A stretch of DNA of 64,000 nt from Dolomedes plantarius (GCA_907164885.2 OU015493.1:49577390-49641389), one strand, 5' to 3'. Shown: positions 36,155-48,450, counted from the first letter of the stretch. The notes: generated by a model not told the origin, from the letters alone. Program-made: numbers and translations.

Positions 36155-36830
36155 AGCTTAAGACATCGAACGTTAAGCAGTACCTAATGGAGACATTTGA
36201 GAATAAAATCATCGGGTATGGTGGTTTCGTAGAGTGGCTCCCGCGCTCACCTGACTTGAATCCATTTGATTTCTTCTTAGGGAGACACATAAAAGGGCAG
36301 GTATATGCGACTCCTCCGCCAATATTGCAGGATCTTCGACAACGAATTACTGATGCTTGTGCCTCCGTAACACCTGCCATGTTGCTAAATATGCAGGGAA
36401 AAATCCTGTCCAGAGTGCAAATGTGTATAGTGGCTAATGGAGACCATTTTCAACAACATAAATAAATAATTCTGAAGATAGGAAAGTCTCTCAGTTTCTT
36501 TCTTCCACTTTTTATGCTATGGAAATTTTCAGAAACGTGATCAAACAAATGTTAATTTTCTACATTCTGTTTTAAGTATTAATGTGCGCAAGGTGTATTT
36601 TCTTACTAAATCGATGATGTTGAAAACCTTTGTAACTGACTTTTTTCCCGTACCTCGTACCGTTTTTGAGATAAAAACGCTAATTCCAAAATTTGCCCAT
36701 AGATGGCGTCGAAAGATGTCTCATAGAGTAGCGCATAGCCTTTTTACTATACCTAGACACCAATTTTATGGCCTAAGCTGTCACCATTTAGAAGTTAAGG
36801 GGGGTGTAACCGATATAGGTGGGAACCTTG

Positions 36831-37904
36831 TATGTAGGCATTTCTGAATTTTTAATTTAACCACATGATTTTTGTTCGTATATTTGGTAAGTTAAATTTT
36901 TCTTCATTTCGGAATTTAAAAATATTGAAACCTTATAAATATATATTTAACAAGATTCGAACTCATAAATGCAAGGAAATGATATTTATTACATAAAAAT
37001 ACGTTCGCGACAAATACTTCATCGTATCGCGGTATTAAAAAAGGAATAAAGGACTTTCTTCGCAAGCAAATCTCTGTTGTCTAAACCAAAATAAGTTTCT
37101 TGTATTCATACATAAATCGAAATGAAATCTGGAAAAAAAACATGAAAACTACTTGTTTGTTTAAGTAGGGCTGAAATATGAGAACAAATAAGAAAAAAAC
37201 ACTTGCATGTTTTTCGGGTCCGAACTTGAGTATTGAAGGCAGCCCCCCATTCCCCTTTTGAGGAATGGATATACCGAGTTAAATATTTCTGCTTTTATCT
37301 CTCCAAAAAATGAAAAACTCCGAATTCCGAAAGCTGTTTGCAAAAGGAAATGGAATATCTAGTTATTTTCATGTCACTGGATATCGAAAATACTCTTTGC
37401 CTTCCCATCATACTGTTCTCTAAATTCTTTATCTGAAACTCAATATTTCTGGGGAAAAATAGTAATTCGCGATTTCTTTGGAAAACAAAGTAGTTGTTAG
37501 AGTAACTTTTTCGAATGCTTAAAATTCGAAATATGTGAACGGATTCACTTCCACCCCCCTCCGAAAGAAAATACGAAGGTGTGTTTTCAGCCGCACTTGA
37601 TTATGGTCTCGATTTTCACCATTTGGGGAAAGTGAATAAATTTTAGAGAACTGCTCTATTATTAGGCTTTCAGGAGTAAGTATGTTTGTTTCAAGAAAAT
37701 TTATGTCTAGCGTATATTCAATAGTTCTATTTTAAGGATTTTACCGTAGAATGTATATTAGAGTTAACTTTTTTTTTAGATTTCTTATTCATGAAGAGTC
37801 CAAAACCGTACTAAACACTCTGTATTTAGATAATAATTTAATATTAAATATTTCCAGTACTTTGTGCTATATGATGGTAAGCCTTTCATAATATTATTGA
37901 AGAT
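36831..37904. other. AT-rich DNA without a recognisable gene
   Basis: The 60-codon frame at 37161-37343 has no family features. Confidence 0.5.
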
Positions 37905-37926
37905 ATATATATATATATATATATAT
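37905..37926. repeat. (AT)n microsatellite
   Basis: Short TA run at the edge of a Tc1 fragment. Confidence 0.9.
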
Positions 37927-37929
37927 TAT

Positions 37930-38509
37930 CTCGCCAAATACTATCTCGCCAAAAGTATCCGGACGCCCAGTGATACGGACTCTGAGAGTCCTGAGGCATA
38001 TATTAATATGATGTTGGTCCTCCTTTTGCATCGATGATAGCCTGCACACGTCTGGGGAAACTTTCAACGACTTTTTAATAGGTGTCCATAGGAATTGACT
38101 TCCAGGCGTCCATCACAGCTGAAGTGAGTGCTGGCTGTGAGGATGGTCGATTTGGCTAGCTACGTAATCTGCTTTCTAATTCGTACCAAATGTGTTCAGT
38201 GGGATTTAGATCGGGGCACTGAGAAGGCCAGTCCATTTTCTGAACACTCATTTCGTCAAATCATGTCTGCGCAAGTCTCGATGTGTGAATGGAGCAATTA
38301 TCCTGATGGAAGTGAATTGGGCCTTCCACGAAATATTGCCATAGAGTTAGGAAAGCAGCATTTTCCAGAATGTCCACATACATCTCAGAGTTCATGTTTC
38401 CATCCACAGGAACTAAGAAACGCAGGCCAAACCATGAAAAACACCCCTTTACCATGATGCTGTCACCACCATAACAGTTGGCACAATACAGTCACGTAAG
38501 AAGCGCTCG

Positions 38510-38510
<1 letters not shown>
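37930..38510 (-). pseudogene. Tc1-like transposase, C-terminal fragment
   Basis: The minus strand encodes VMVKGCFSWFGLRFLVPVDG, then FHQDNCSIHTSRLAQ (second catalytic Asp), a stop, MDWPSQCPDLNPTEHIWYEL (final Glu) and the usual C-terminal region. The outer edge has CTCGCCAAAAGTATCCGGAC, typical of a Tc1 terminal repeat. The N-terminal DNA-binding half and the other terminus are absent. Confidence 0.8.

Positions 38511-38516
<6 letters not shown>

Positions 38517-38593
<77 letters not shown>
38517..38593. repeat. (CA)n-(AT)n microsatellite
   Basis: About 12 CA units then about 25 AT units. Confidence 0.95.
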
Positions 38594-39132
38594 GTGTGTG
38601 TGCAATAAATTCGGCACCGCTATCTAAATTTAACATAATTATCAAAATCATACACTGAGCTAACTTATTTTTAAATTCTATAATTTACCAAATTGGCGAT
38701 AAGTTTTCGATCTCACGGGTCAAGAGCATAAGCTTGAATGCAGCCAGCGGAAGATTGCGTCAGATTCTCGAATGTCCCACGTACAGGTTTGGAAGCTCGT
38801 GACGTTGAGTCACTGATCATATGACATTGCACGCCCACGCAATTAAGGCGCGCTTTGGGGCAGCGTGCTAAAAGGACACAGTAGATTAGGATTGTTCGCC
38901 GTTCGGTGAGGACGCGTGTTGTGAACTGAGAGATGATAAACTAGTCGTATTTCGTGTGTCGAACGGAGTGAGTCCTCGCGTTACCAGATTGTTCTACTGT
39001 GATATTAGAAATGGAATGTAATTTTAATATTTGATTAATGAATGATGCTGAACTTCTGTGGCGAGTTTTAGTTGACAACGACTACAACCAATTAACGGTG
39101 AATTAACGATCGAATGCCTACAACTTCCGGGC

Positions 39133-39139
<7 letters not shown>
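38594..39139. other. GC-richer block, possible LTR
   Basis: Includes GGCGCGCTTTGGGGCAGCGT and GACGCGTGTTGTGAACTGAG, unlike the flanking AT-rich DNA. No protein homology and no paired end found. Confidence 0.3.
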
Positions 39140-39183
<44 letters not shown>

Positions 39184-39199
39184 GTGTGTGTGTGTGTTG
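39140..39199. repeat. (TA)n-(TG)n microsatellite
   Basis: About 20 TA units then about 9 TG units, immediately before the LTR-like element. Confidence 0.95.
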
Positions 39200-39205
39200 G
39201 TTGTC

Positions 39206-40612
39206 ATAGGGACATGACAGTAGTGTCACGGCCAGGGGCAGGAGAATTGAAAATTACAGGACGAAGTAAAATAATTGCTAAATGCAAGAAAGAAACATGG
39301 CAAAATACGGGCAATAAAAAGAGAAGGGAAGAAAGCCAACAATATACCGAAATGAAATTTAGAGATTGTGCTTGTAGCAAGAAATATAAGATAAAAGTTG
39401 AAGAGAGTGAGTTGCACGAATAGAAGAAAAGAAGAAAGGGAACACTAAATTTATGATGGCTATAAAACAGGCCACCCGGAAGCCTTAAGCATGGGGAAAA
39501 AGTTAAATTAGAGGGAGAATTTTATAAATCCCGCCCTCGATGCGCATTGGTGAAAAGGGGATTGAGAAGAGGCAGCCACAGACGAAAGACGATGGCATGG
39601 TAATAATATGACCAATGGAAATTGTAAGAGGCGGAGGCAACATTAATAAGAAAATAATATGAAATGAGAAATAGTGTGAAGGCACAGACAACCTAAGAAG
39701 GAGAGTTAGTCAGAAGTTTTTGAGATATAAAAGTAATGTCAAGGCACATATACCTATGAGGAGAGTCAGTTAGAAGTTTGCAGATAGAAGTTGTTGAGCG
39801 TCCAGTGTCGCGTGCCGAGGGTCTGCAAGGAGTGACAGAGTCAGAGAACCGATGATGACAGTGCCCAAGTGTCCCGTGTAGAGTGTCTGCCATGATTGAC
39901 GGAGCCTTATACCAGATGAAGAAAGTGCCCAAGTTCCGTGCGACGATCAATACAACGAAGTTCGTTATTACGAGTTCCAGCTGCCCATAGTGATTCAACA
40001 GTCATCTTCCGAGGTACCGACTTTGCGTTTCCTTTTTATATTGCTATCATTCCTTCTCAGTGTGTAGCCTTAATAACTAATATAGAGCTCGATGAGTATA
40101 TTGTTTGAATATAAGATGTTAAGGAGATGACCGATAAAAACAATTTAATATGATGTTATGCTTATATATATGAATCAATTTAGTAGTAATGAAGTTGAGA
40201 GTAATATGTGTAGATGAAGTACGAAAGATTGTCATAATAATTGAATGAATTAAATATAGGTGTTGTGGTGAATTAATTTAGTAGTAATGAAGTTGAGAGT
40301 AATATGTGTAAATGAAGTGCGAAATATTGTCCTAATAATTGAATGAATAAAATATATGTGTCGTAGAGAATTAATTTAGTAGTAAAGAAGTTGTGAGTAA
40401 TACGCAAATGCCGGAGGAAATATTTAGTAACTTGTAGCGTATTATTTATGTGTTTTAATAATCAATAAATTAATTTGTCAGTGTAAACCAGAGTTGTTTC
40501 CATTATTTGGGAATCACAATCAATCAATGTACTAACCACAATCTTTAAGCAATGAATTTAAAATCATAATTATCATTAACTAATAAAATAATTAATATAT
40601 AATACCCCAACA
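39206..40612 (+). mobile_element. LTR-like element, plus copy
   Basis: Begins TGTCATAGGGACATGACA and probably ends ...CCCCAACA. It has TATAAAA at 39461-39467 and AATAAA at 40464-40469. An inverted, diverged copy at 44290-46209 conserves the start, the TATA region and the AACCAGAGTTGTTT block near the end. No protein is encoded, so it is best read as a solo LTR. The exact 3' border and target duplication are unclear. Confidence 0.6.
40172..40420 (+). repeat. Three tandem copies of a ~98 bp unit
   Basis: The core TTTAGTAGTAATGAAGTTGA recurs with starts near 40172, 40270 and 40368 inside the LTR-like element. Confidence 0.8.
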
Positions 40613-41883
40613 ATTAACCCATTTTCTCACTCCCACATGTGTGTGTGTGTGTAATATGGAAACCCTGCGCCAGAAGAACGAATGAAAGAGAAGTTTGGGT
40701 TCCCCATGTCACATCGAAAATATAAAAAGTGAGGTAGTCTTGACCGAAAAATAAACCGCGACACAGAAGATTATCGAACTACATTTTTTTTAATAAGAAG
40801 TTAGGAAATACAACTTCTAGGGGCAAAGTACAAATGAAAAAAGCACACACCTATATGATGCCAGATCTTAAATAGACTTCTTCCTGGCTATCTCGCCATG
40901 TTTTCGCTAGTAGAGGTTAATTGGTTAAAAGTTAGGAAAAGGCGTGACTACTGCGCTAAAGTAGTTAATTTGTGTACCCACGCTAAGTTTGTTTAGTTTT
41001 TGAGTAATATCGTCGCCATTATAAGACTTCTCGCTCGAGGGTTTTTAGAATCAAAAGCGAAGTTAGCCCAAGGGAATTTAGAATAACTAGAATTTAAAAG
41101 GGTTATAAGATTTTTAATGTTATATATATATATATATAATTTAAACGATTAATTTAGTAATTTTCTTATAAATACATTATAGATATGAGAAGCAAAGGAG
41201 AAGATATTTCAATTGCGCCGGTCAAAATTTGATAGAAGGAAAACTTAAACAGACAAAATGTATATTGATAGGTAACATCGGGTAACACGTATTTTGCTTT
41301 AAATCATTTACCACAAGGGATATAAAACAAATGATATCCCGAAGTATAGACTTCTGAAAGTCCCCTTTTCAAATGCATATAGGAGAAAATGAGCATTACC
41401 CTTCAAAACCGTTTTCTTTATTACGGGATCAATGATTATTATGGCATTACGGAATAATTAATACAATAATCTGGTTGAGGATTATGCGCAGTCGGGGAGC
41501 GGGCGCCCCTTCAACACTGAGATGGTACGATGCATGCAGAATCGATTTGCCGTAGATAAACAGAAATCCTATTACCTCTTCTAGTGCTTATAGATGCAGT
41601 AATGATATATCATTAAAATATCGAGCTGCATGTTTGTTCTATTTAGACAAACATGCGGCTGCCCCGTTTGACGATGTATATTTATTCGGAAATATTCCCC
41701 CGAAATGAGTGAATGCATTTAGACGTTTTTACATTTTCTTGTGAAGATTTTGCAACACGTAAAATGTATTTTTTTAAATAGGATAAACCTTAATCAAATT
41801 GTTGCTTTTAGTTTCAAAGGCAATGATTAAACGTTTGAAAGTGCTGCGAGAAATTTATATTGATGCATAGTAAATCACTTATA
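40613..41883. other. Noncoding DNA without a recognisable gene
   Basis: 40690-41090 is moderately GC-rich and may be an old LTR. 41525-41640 shares ATCGATTTGCC and AGATAAACAGAA...CCTATTAC with 59245-59380. Confidence 0.4.
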
Positions 41884-41886
41884 TTT

Positions 41887-41923
<37 letters not shown>
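41884..41923. repeat. (AT)n microsatellite
   Basis: Runs into the TA target of the next element. Confidence 0.95.
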
Positions 41924-41926
<3 letters not shown>

Positions 41927-43332
41927 TGCTGGCCACCCAAATTGCAACACCAAGAAAGACAAGAGATATCACATCAAAATTTATTTTGTAGATAACATGT
42001 TGACCAAGTATCAAATGATTAAATTTATAGACTTCTGTGAAGTGTGGTTCCTGCCAAAATCAGTAGTCAGAGTACCCGCCATTGTTGGCGATCACCGCTG
42101 CCACACGCCTCGGCATTGATTCAAAGAGACTTTGGATGAGTTCTTGGGGTACAGCAGACCAAGCAGCTTCCACACGTTGCCAAAGTTGATCTGCTGTGGC
42201 AGCTGGGGATGGAATCTGGGTCAATCGTAGAGCAACCATGGACCACATGTTTTCTATCGGCTAAAGATCCGGAGAGCGAGGCGGCCAGGGAAGCAATTCA
42301 ATCTGGCGATTGACGAAGAACCGTTGGACAATTCGTGCCACGTGTGGTCGCGCATTATCCTGTTGAAATATGGCTGTGGGCAAGCCCTGAAGGTAAGGAA
42401 GGACAACTGGCTCCAACACCTCGGAGATGTAGCGCTGGCTGTTTAAAGTACCGGCAATGCGTACTAGAGGTGTGCGAGAGTGATATCCAATACCGCTCCA
42501 TACCATAATACCCGGTGCAGGACCAGTGTGGCGGTGCATAACGCAGCTGTTCAGCATCCTCTCTTCACGGTGTCTCCAGACTCGAATGCGACCATCGTGG
42601 TGTTGCAGACAGAAGCGTGACTCGTCAGTAAAGACAATTTCATTCCATTCTGCCGTCCACATCCTTCTGTCATCGCACCATTGGCAGCGAAGACGTCTGT
42701 GGTTCTGCGTGAAAGGTAGACAAAGCAATGGACGTCTTGCGGACAGACCACTCTGCTGTAAACGGCGTCGAATGGTACGCGCAGACACTGGATGATGCGT
42801 TACAGACTGCATGTGCTGTGCTATGGTTCGAGATGTGACTGAGCGATCCATCACTGCCATGCGCACAATTTGCCTGTCATCAAGTGAAGTGGTGCGCTGA
42901 AGTGGATGCGATCGAACACGCCGATCCGTCGTACCGTCCTGCATCCAACGATCACATATCCGCATTACAGTAGTTTGGTTTCGTCCAACACGACTACCGA
43001 TTTCCCTGAAAGATAATCCACAATCTCGGTAGGCCACTATCATTCCTCTGTCGAACTCGGATACTTGATCAAAAGATGATCGCTGTTCTCGACGAGGCAT
43101 AATTGATCGTTTTTTTGAAAAAACCACAAGAAAAACACAATTGCCGAACTTGAAATCGTGGAAATCTCCTAGCCTTACATAGCACTTTGAAGTGGCGCCA
43201 CAGGCGCGCGTGATGTGCGTCTGCGCTGAAATTCTAATCATTTGCATATCTCATCTCCGCTAATGCATGTTGTAAATTTCATGTAATTTGCATGTTTTCT
43301 TCAGGGTGTTGCATTTACAGTGGCCAGCAGTG
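41924..43332 (-). mobile_element. Tc1-like DNA transposon, copy 2
   Basis: 1,409 bp with the same ends as the element at 2368-3775 (CACTGCTGGCCAC...GTGGCCAGCAGTG), TA on both sides. The two copies differ at a few percent of positions by eye. Confidence 0.95.
42060..43100 (-). pseudogene. Tc1-like transposase, single nonsense codon
   Basis: Start at the ATG at 43100 (MPRREQRSSFDQ). The DNA-binding domain is intact, VFTDESRF carries the first Asp and FQQDNARPH the second. The reading frame is broken only by a TAG at 42261-42263, where the sister copy has TCG (Ser) inside SPDLSPIEN. After it, PIENMWSMVALRLTQ with the catalytic Glu continues in the same frame to 42060. All three catalytic residues are preserved, so this is the least damaged Tc1 gene in the window. 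Confidence 0.92.
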
Positions 43333-44289
43333 TATATATATAAACCGGCAACATCGTTCCGTTGGCCCCTTAAAAAGATGCCGTCTTTAGGGGGCATCCT
43401 TGAAAAGGAGTTTTTTCAATAATATTGGTTCTTTGGAGTCTTTAATATGATATGAACGTTATATAGCCTTTTATAGGGGTAGCCAGCTAAAGAATTTCCA
43501 GTGTGTGTGTGTGTGTATACATACTTTCGTTTAAAATGCCTAGATTATGTACTTTGTGCTAGTGAGGAATGACTAGCTTGCATTATGTTTCACCGAACTT
43601 CACATTTTAAAACAATCTTGTTTTGTTGAAATTATGCTGCCAATTTCAATCCACTTAGTCTTCATTGTTTTTTTACCCCTCCTTGTTAAAATAGGTGACA
43701 TCGGAAAAAAACCGTTTTTGCCGTACATGATGTGACAATTTTAATCTATTTATTTTCACTTAATGTTACAACTAAATGGTATTTAGCAATTTATTCCGCA
43801 AAATTCGTTTATGAAGAAGTTAAGTTTTAACGAATCATGCAAGCATAAATTCACTTTTCATAATTCTATTTATTACAGATGAAAGCAATTTTATCTAATA
43901 AAATATGAATTATGTCCAGTATTAAAAATATTCCATTTTAGAGATTTCGTGTAAATGATTTTCTACCACAGATTTGAATTTCTAAACCTGGTTAGTACTA
44001 TGATTTTTGAAGAAATGATGTAATAGCTAAATTCCTTTAAAATAGAGTTTTAAGTCATCCAAACGTATTTACATTTGAAATAACATTTATTATTACGAAT
44101 GATAGTAATCTTGATCGAAACAATTGGTTACCATTTTCAGTACTTTTCGGTTAAATGGTTGTCACTCGCAATAGTGCGCTAAGTCGCCAATTGTGATAAC
44201 CTGCTTAGCGCGATACGTAAATGTGGCAGTGAAATGAAATAAGAAGAATTAAGAATGTATTTTTAATTAAGTGGGATTTAAATTGCAAG
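43333..44289. other. AT-rich DNA without a recognisable gene
   Basis: Contains a short (TG)n at 43500-43518. 43345-43440 has TTGGCC and TTTTTCAATAATATTGG motifs resembling the MITE at 50885. Confidence 0.45.
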
Positions 44290-46209
44290 GATTTATTTAG
44301 ATATTCGTTGTGATCCTAACAATTGAAAACAACTCTGGTTAAAATGAAATCTTGATTTATTGAATTGAAATGAACATATATAATTATTCAATATATACAC
44401 CTCATTGACATATTACTCGTAACCTTATTACAATTCATCAACTACAATTGGTTCATTATTATTAATCAAGAATTGGCATTCTTTCGTCATTAAATCCTAA
44501 TACTTTCTTCATCAAAATAAGCATTAATTCAAATCAATCACATAAGCTTAATCAGTAATTACCATTAATTCCTATCATAGTTATACACCTATACCTCGCT
44601 ATACGGCCGCTCTTTATGAGGGATTTAGCTGTAACGGCCTTTTTAAATTATGATACTTTTTCGATTTACGGCCTACAATATTTCATTATGCGGCCACAAC
44701 AGCAGAAAGTGATGATGGCAACATATTATAGCGTAGTGTTTCCTCATGTTAATGTTCATCATCAGATTAATACAGTTTTTAAACATTTTATTTTATGTTT
44801 TTTCATTATATGTATTCATTATATGTATACATATGCACATATGATCTCTTTTGTTTTTTATTTATATGTTTATTTTTTATTTATGTTTATTATTGCCTTG
44901 TTTTGTACTCTTATTTTTATGTAAGTTAATTTTAAGTATTTTTATAGAAAATAAAAAGAATAAAGTGCATTATGTGCTTATGAATTAAAGACTATATTAT
45001 TTACAAAAAATTGGAACAGATCCAATTAAATTTGCATGGGTTTGTATCAAAATAATTGATTTGTTATACGGCTTTTCGCTTTACTGCCAACTTTTACGTA
45101 GCGTATCTAGGCCGTTAAGCGAGGTATTTGTGTACTACTTCCATAATCAACAATTATTATTAAATCATACACAAATCACGTTAATTTATATTACATAAAA
45201 TCTCGTTTTACGAATTATCACATATTACTCTTCTAAGTGTCGTCATGAAATTAAATCGCTATCGCGCTCTATATACGTTATCACGTTACATGAACAGTTA
45301 CGCGTATGAGAAGCAATGATGGTAAGTATGAAGAGGAGAAAAGACAATATTTTTGCAGACGATTGTTGAATCACATTTGATCATGGACATCGGGCACAGG
45401 GCGCAGGATTCTTCATTAACCGTTGAACTGGAGATTTGGTTAACGGAAGCGCTGCTTTCTTATCCTCTATTTGTCTTGTCACTCATACTAGGGCACAAGG
45501 CTCCTTTGGACGTTGGGCGCTCTCAGCACTGGAAACTCGATTCACAACTCTTTTTCTGGCTCTACTGACATTGGAGATGGGATGCACTATCATCGGACGT
45601 GCTTCGTCATCACTCTTACATTTTTTTATCTACTAGCCGGATAGCTCACTTAATACCACTTCTTTCTCTCACTATTCTTCTTCGCTCTCCCTGTCTTGTT
45701 TCATATAATTATTCTCTTATTATTTCTGGCCACGCCTATTCCATTCTCATTGGCCATATTATCCTCATCTCATCTCATCTTCTGTATTCGTTCGTGGTTG
45801 TCTCTTCTCTATACCTTTTCACAAATGCGCATCGTGGGCAGGACTTATAAAAATTTCCCTCTTCGTTGACTTTTCCCATGCTCAGCTCAACACCAACTAC
45901 GGTGGTCTCTTTTATAGCTATCATAAATTTATGGATTCTCTTTCTTCTTCTCTTTCTTCGTTGCAAACTCATTCTTCAGATTCACCGCTTCCTTTTTAGC
46001 TTATCTATACTTTGATTTCTCTCTTCGTGCTCAATCTTCTATCTCTAGTAGTTTTGGTTTATTGTTGGCTTTTCTCACCTCTACTGCTTTTCCTGCTAGT
46101 TTTTTGCTTCATTACCCTGTTTGTTCCATATATTGTGCAATTATTTTAATCCGTTCCGTAAGTTTCCAACTTTCCTGCACCTGAACTTGGAGCTATTGTC
46201 ATATCCCTA
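44290..46209 (-). mobile_element. LTR-like element, minus copy, with nested Tigger-like MITE
   Basis: On the minus strand it begins CTGTCATAGGGATATGACAA and shares AATTTATGATAGCTATAAAA and CCACGATGCGCATT-like blocks with the plus copy at 39206. It ends near AACCAGAGTTGTTTTCA. TATAAAA lies at 45910-45916. A 537 bp MITE is inserted in it. Frames in it are not conserved as proteins. Confidence 0.6.
44591..45127. mobile_element. Tigger/pogo-like MITE
   Basis: The ends ATACCTCGCTATACGGCC and GGCCGTTAAGCGAGGTAT are inverted repeats with a TA target inside the LTR-like element. The interior matches the truncated copy at 30284-30633. No transposase is encoded. Confidence 0.75.
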
Positions 46210-46368
46210 TGACAGTAAACATTAACTCCAAAAATAAAGTTATGAATAATATGTAAAAATATGTAAAATTGAAAAAATAAGTATAAAATAAAATTTTAAA
46301 AATTAGAAAAACAACTGTGTCAGACCGTTTAGTGAAATTGATTTGAGCGAAACAAGAAAACGTGGTAG
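46210..46368. other. Short AT-rich spacer
   Basis: Lies between the LTR-like element and the Merlin fragment. Confidence 0.4.
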
Positions 46369-46640
46369 AAGTATGATTCACTCTGCCTGTTGGACAGCCT
46401 ATAAACGGGATGAATTAGAAGATCTGGGATGCGCATATCTACGTGTTAATCATAAATACAACATTATTAATCCGAATGCCATACGCAAACTGTTTAAAGG
46501 ATGAGAAGCGGCGCAAAATGACGAAATAAACGTTGGCGCAGCACTGCCCTCCAGCGCTTAGATTCGCACTTAGTACATGTGATATGGCGTCGATTACGTG
46601 ACAAAACGAGAGTGTTTTCAGCAATTTTAAATGGAATCAG
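46369..46640 (+). pseudogene. Merlin (ISXO2-like) transposase fragment
   Basis: The frame from 46372 reads CWTAYKRDELEDLGCAYLRV then NHKYNIINPNA, which resembles the ISXO2-like DDE domain around LTVNH..FVDP. After a frameshift another frame gives MRSGAK, a stop, RNKRWRSTALQRLDSHLVHV and IWRRL, matching the W-SAKWRNKR-HLDSYL-MWR end of Merlin transposases. The GAHTQ-IE segment between them is largely deleted. First catalytic residues are not visible. Confidence 0.72.
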
Positions 46641-47818
46641 TAGATTTATGCCTTCTGTATAATACCAAATGAATGTTATAAAATAAATTTTGTATTTTTC
46701 TTTTTTGCTAATTTTTTCTTATTTTATATTTATATTTCTTATTTTATTAGTTTTTTTCATATCTTTATTTGTTTGAGCTAGTATTACGGTTTGCTCCGAA
46801 CGGATTACCTTATCAGGCGAGTTGGCGAACAATTACGAGTGGCGCCCTGTCGACAGAAAAGTACCCCATTTTCTATTGCTCTTTATAGGTATTATTCACA
46901 GTGTTTTATCACGAAGTATCACGTAAGAAAAAAATTCGTATTTGGCAGCTATTGTTGTCCTATGGAGCTAAATAAGTTTTCGATAAAATGAAGTTATTAA
47001 TACTCAGTCAAACGTAATTTGTTTTACTTAGAATGATAGGAATGTTTATTATTCCACATAACGAAGATATTCCGGATTCAGCAGGATACACACAAACAAT
47101 ATTGGCGGCACCCGGACCGGCTGCCGGGGCTTGAGAACACAGAATTTACATTATAGTATAGGATTGGAAGCAGTACGCGGACAGCGAGCAAGGAAGTAAT
47201 CAAATAGAACGCAGAGCGCGCTAAAATCCTCTGTCTCACCTTTTGTGACCGTATAATTATTTTGTTGGTTAGTACTTTCTTTATATGACCATGGGGGATT
47301 TCTCATATGTACATACACAAATCAATTTGTTAAACCTAATAACAAAATACATACACTTATAAACTTCATGAGATACCAGGCGCTTAATAATACTTCACCT
47401 ACTAATTTACTACTCAAAAATTCTAAGTGATATATATCTATGGCAATATATGTGAATATTAATTATAATTTCCCATATCATTATTCTAGGCGATCACCTA
47501 AATTAGCATTATCCAGTGAGCAAATGAAACGAAATTACAAGGCACATCAAAATCCCATACCTGAGGCAATTTTTCTCTCGAACATATGAGCAGGCGCTCT
47601 GCTTACTACGAAGGGGTTCTCTATTTAGGACAAAAGCTGGGTTGACAGGGTCGCGCCTCTCTCGTATTGGTCAAACTTGTTACCTGGCTATGCTCTCTTC
47701 GCTGTCGGCACACGATCGACGAGGGGGTTCGGCATGCTCAAGCTCCACTTCTCGATAAACTGGTAGGGGATTCCTTCTTAGAGTTATTGCGGACGCAATT
47801 CTTCGGCTATCGTTTGGC

Positions 47819-47821
<3 letters not shown>
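46641..47821. other. Noncoding DNA with LTR-like GC-rich blocks
   Basis: 47060-47280 and 47570-47815 are GC-richer (for example GGCACCCGGACCGGCTGCCG) and look like pieces of LTRs. No protein motif or paired end was found. Confidence 0.35.

Positions 47822-47904
<83 letters not shown>
47822..47904. repeat. (TA)n microsatellite
   Basis: About 41 TA units. Confidence 0.97.
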
Positions 47905-47906
<2 letters not shown>

Positions 47907-48049
47907 CTAAAAATAAATAATCCAACAGAGATAGATAATTATAAGAAGAATGCAGACAAAAAACAAACAGAAAACAAGCACTCAGGGCTCGACGCACCAT
48001 AGGCAAGATTCTGTAGTAGTGCCGGAACTGAACCAGAAATCAAGGTAAT

Positions 48050-48450
48050 CGACTGGTCTCTTTCTCTCCAAAATGTGTATAGTTTTAAATTTTTATTGAA
48101 GATAAAATAACAGAATATCTCAGTTACCACACTATGATCAATTTTGCACTGTTGCTGAGTTAGCGAGCATAAAACACTCTATAAATTTTTATTAAATAGT
48201 TACAAGATGTTGTAATAATTACTTCCCGTTTAACTCTACTCATTACAACGAAATCCATGTACCTCAAGAGTGTTCGAAACTATTTACAGACGGATACATT
48301 GATTAAATTTCACGCAGTAAATCTAACACAATCCCATTTTTTTCCCTCAAAAAAAAGTATTATTTTGAAAGTATTGGCCGAGTTTCGAATCAGCCCATTG
48401 GTTTCTGAACTATTATTAGTTTGCCCGCACAAAGCCACTGGAGAAAAGCC
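48050..48450 (+). repeat. Dispersed AT-rich repeat, first copy
   Basis: Aligns in order with 49170-49555: TTAGTTACAAGATGTT-like, ATTACAACGAAATCCATGTA, and AATCAGCCCA-TGGTTTCTGA then ACTATTATTAGTTT. Differences are frequent (roughly one in four or five bases by eye). Confidence 0.75.

Larger units (their letters stand above)
33839..36463 (+). pseudogene. Mariner-like (DUF4817-class) transposase, interrupted
   Basis: The ATG at 33839 (MAKFGIT) is followed by a frameshift into the helix-turn-helix CEMLLIYSECGRKAKAAARL. A second half carries KCCVWKILNDLGAHPYRS after a stop. The catalytic domain shows ADVTWADEACF (first Asp). The gene is cut by the piggyBac element at 34481 and resumes at 36030 with TGHRYLELLEYVITDFVE and FQHDGAP (second Asp). 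A 40 bp palindrome then shifts the frame, and WLPRSPDLNPFDFFLG gives the third Asp. Ends ...GDHFQQHK. Several frame breaks make it inactive. Confidence 0.88.
33201..36830 (+). mobile_element. Mariner-like transposon with ~300 bp TIRs, split by piggyBac
   Basis: TA at 33199-33200 and 36831-36832. The left end CAGGGTTCCCACCTATATCC and the inverse of the right end (CAAGGTTCCCACCTATATCG) match, and the similarity continues about 300 bp inward (AAGGTGTCTTTTCTTAC, GAGATAAAAACGCTAATTCC). Without the 1,549 bp piggyBac insertion the element would be about 2.1 kb. A TATAAAAA box at 33793 lies 46 bp before the transposase ATG. Confidence 0.9.

Noticed and set aside
39184..39423. 79-codon frame at the start of the LTR-like element
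   Set aside because: Starts in a (TG)n tract and is not conserved in the inverted copy at 44290-46209.
45353..45850. Three overlapping plus frames
   Set aside because: They lie antisense in the LTR-like repeat, overlap each other, and have no motif.
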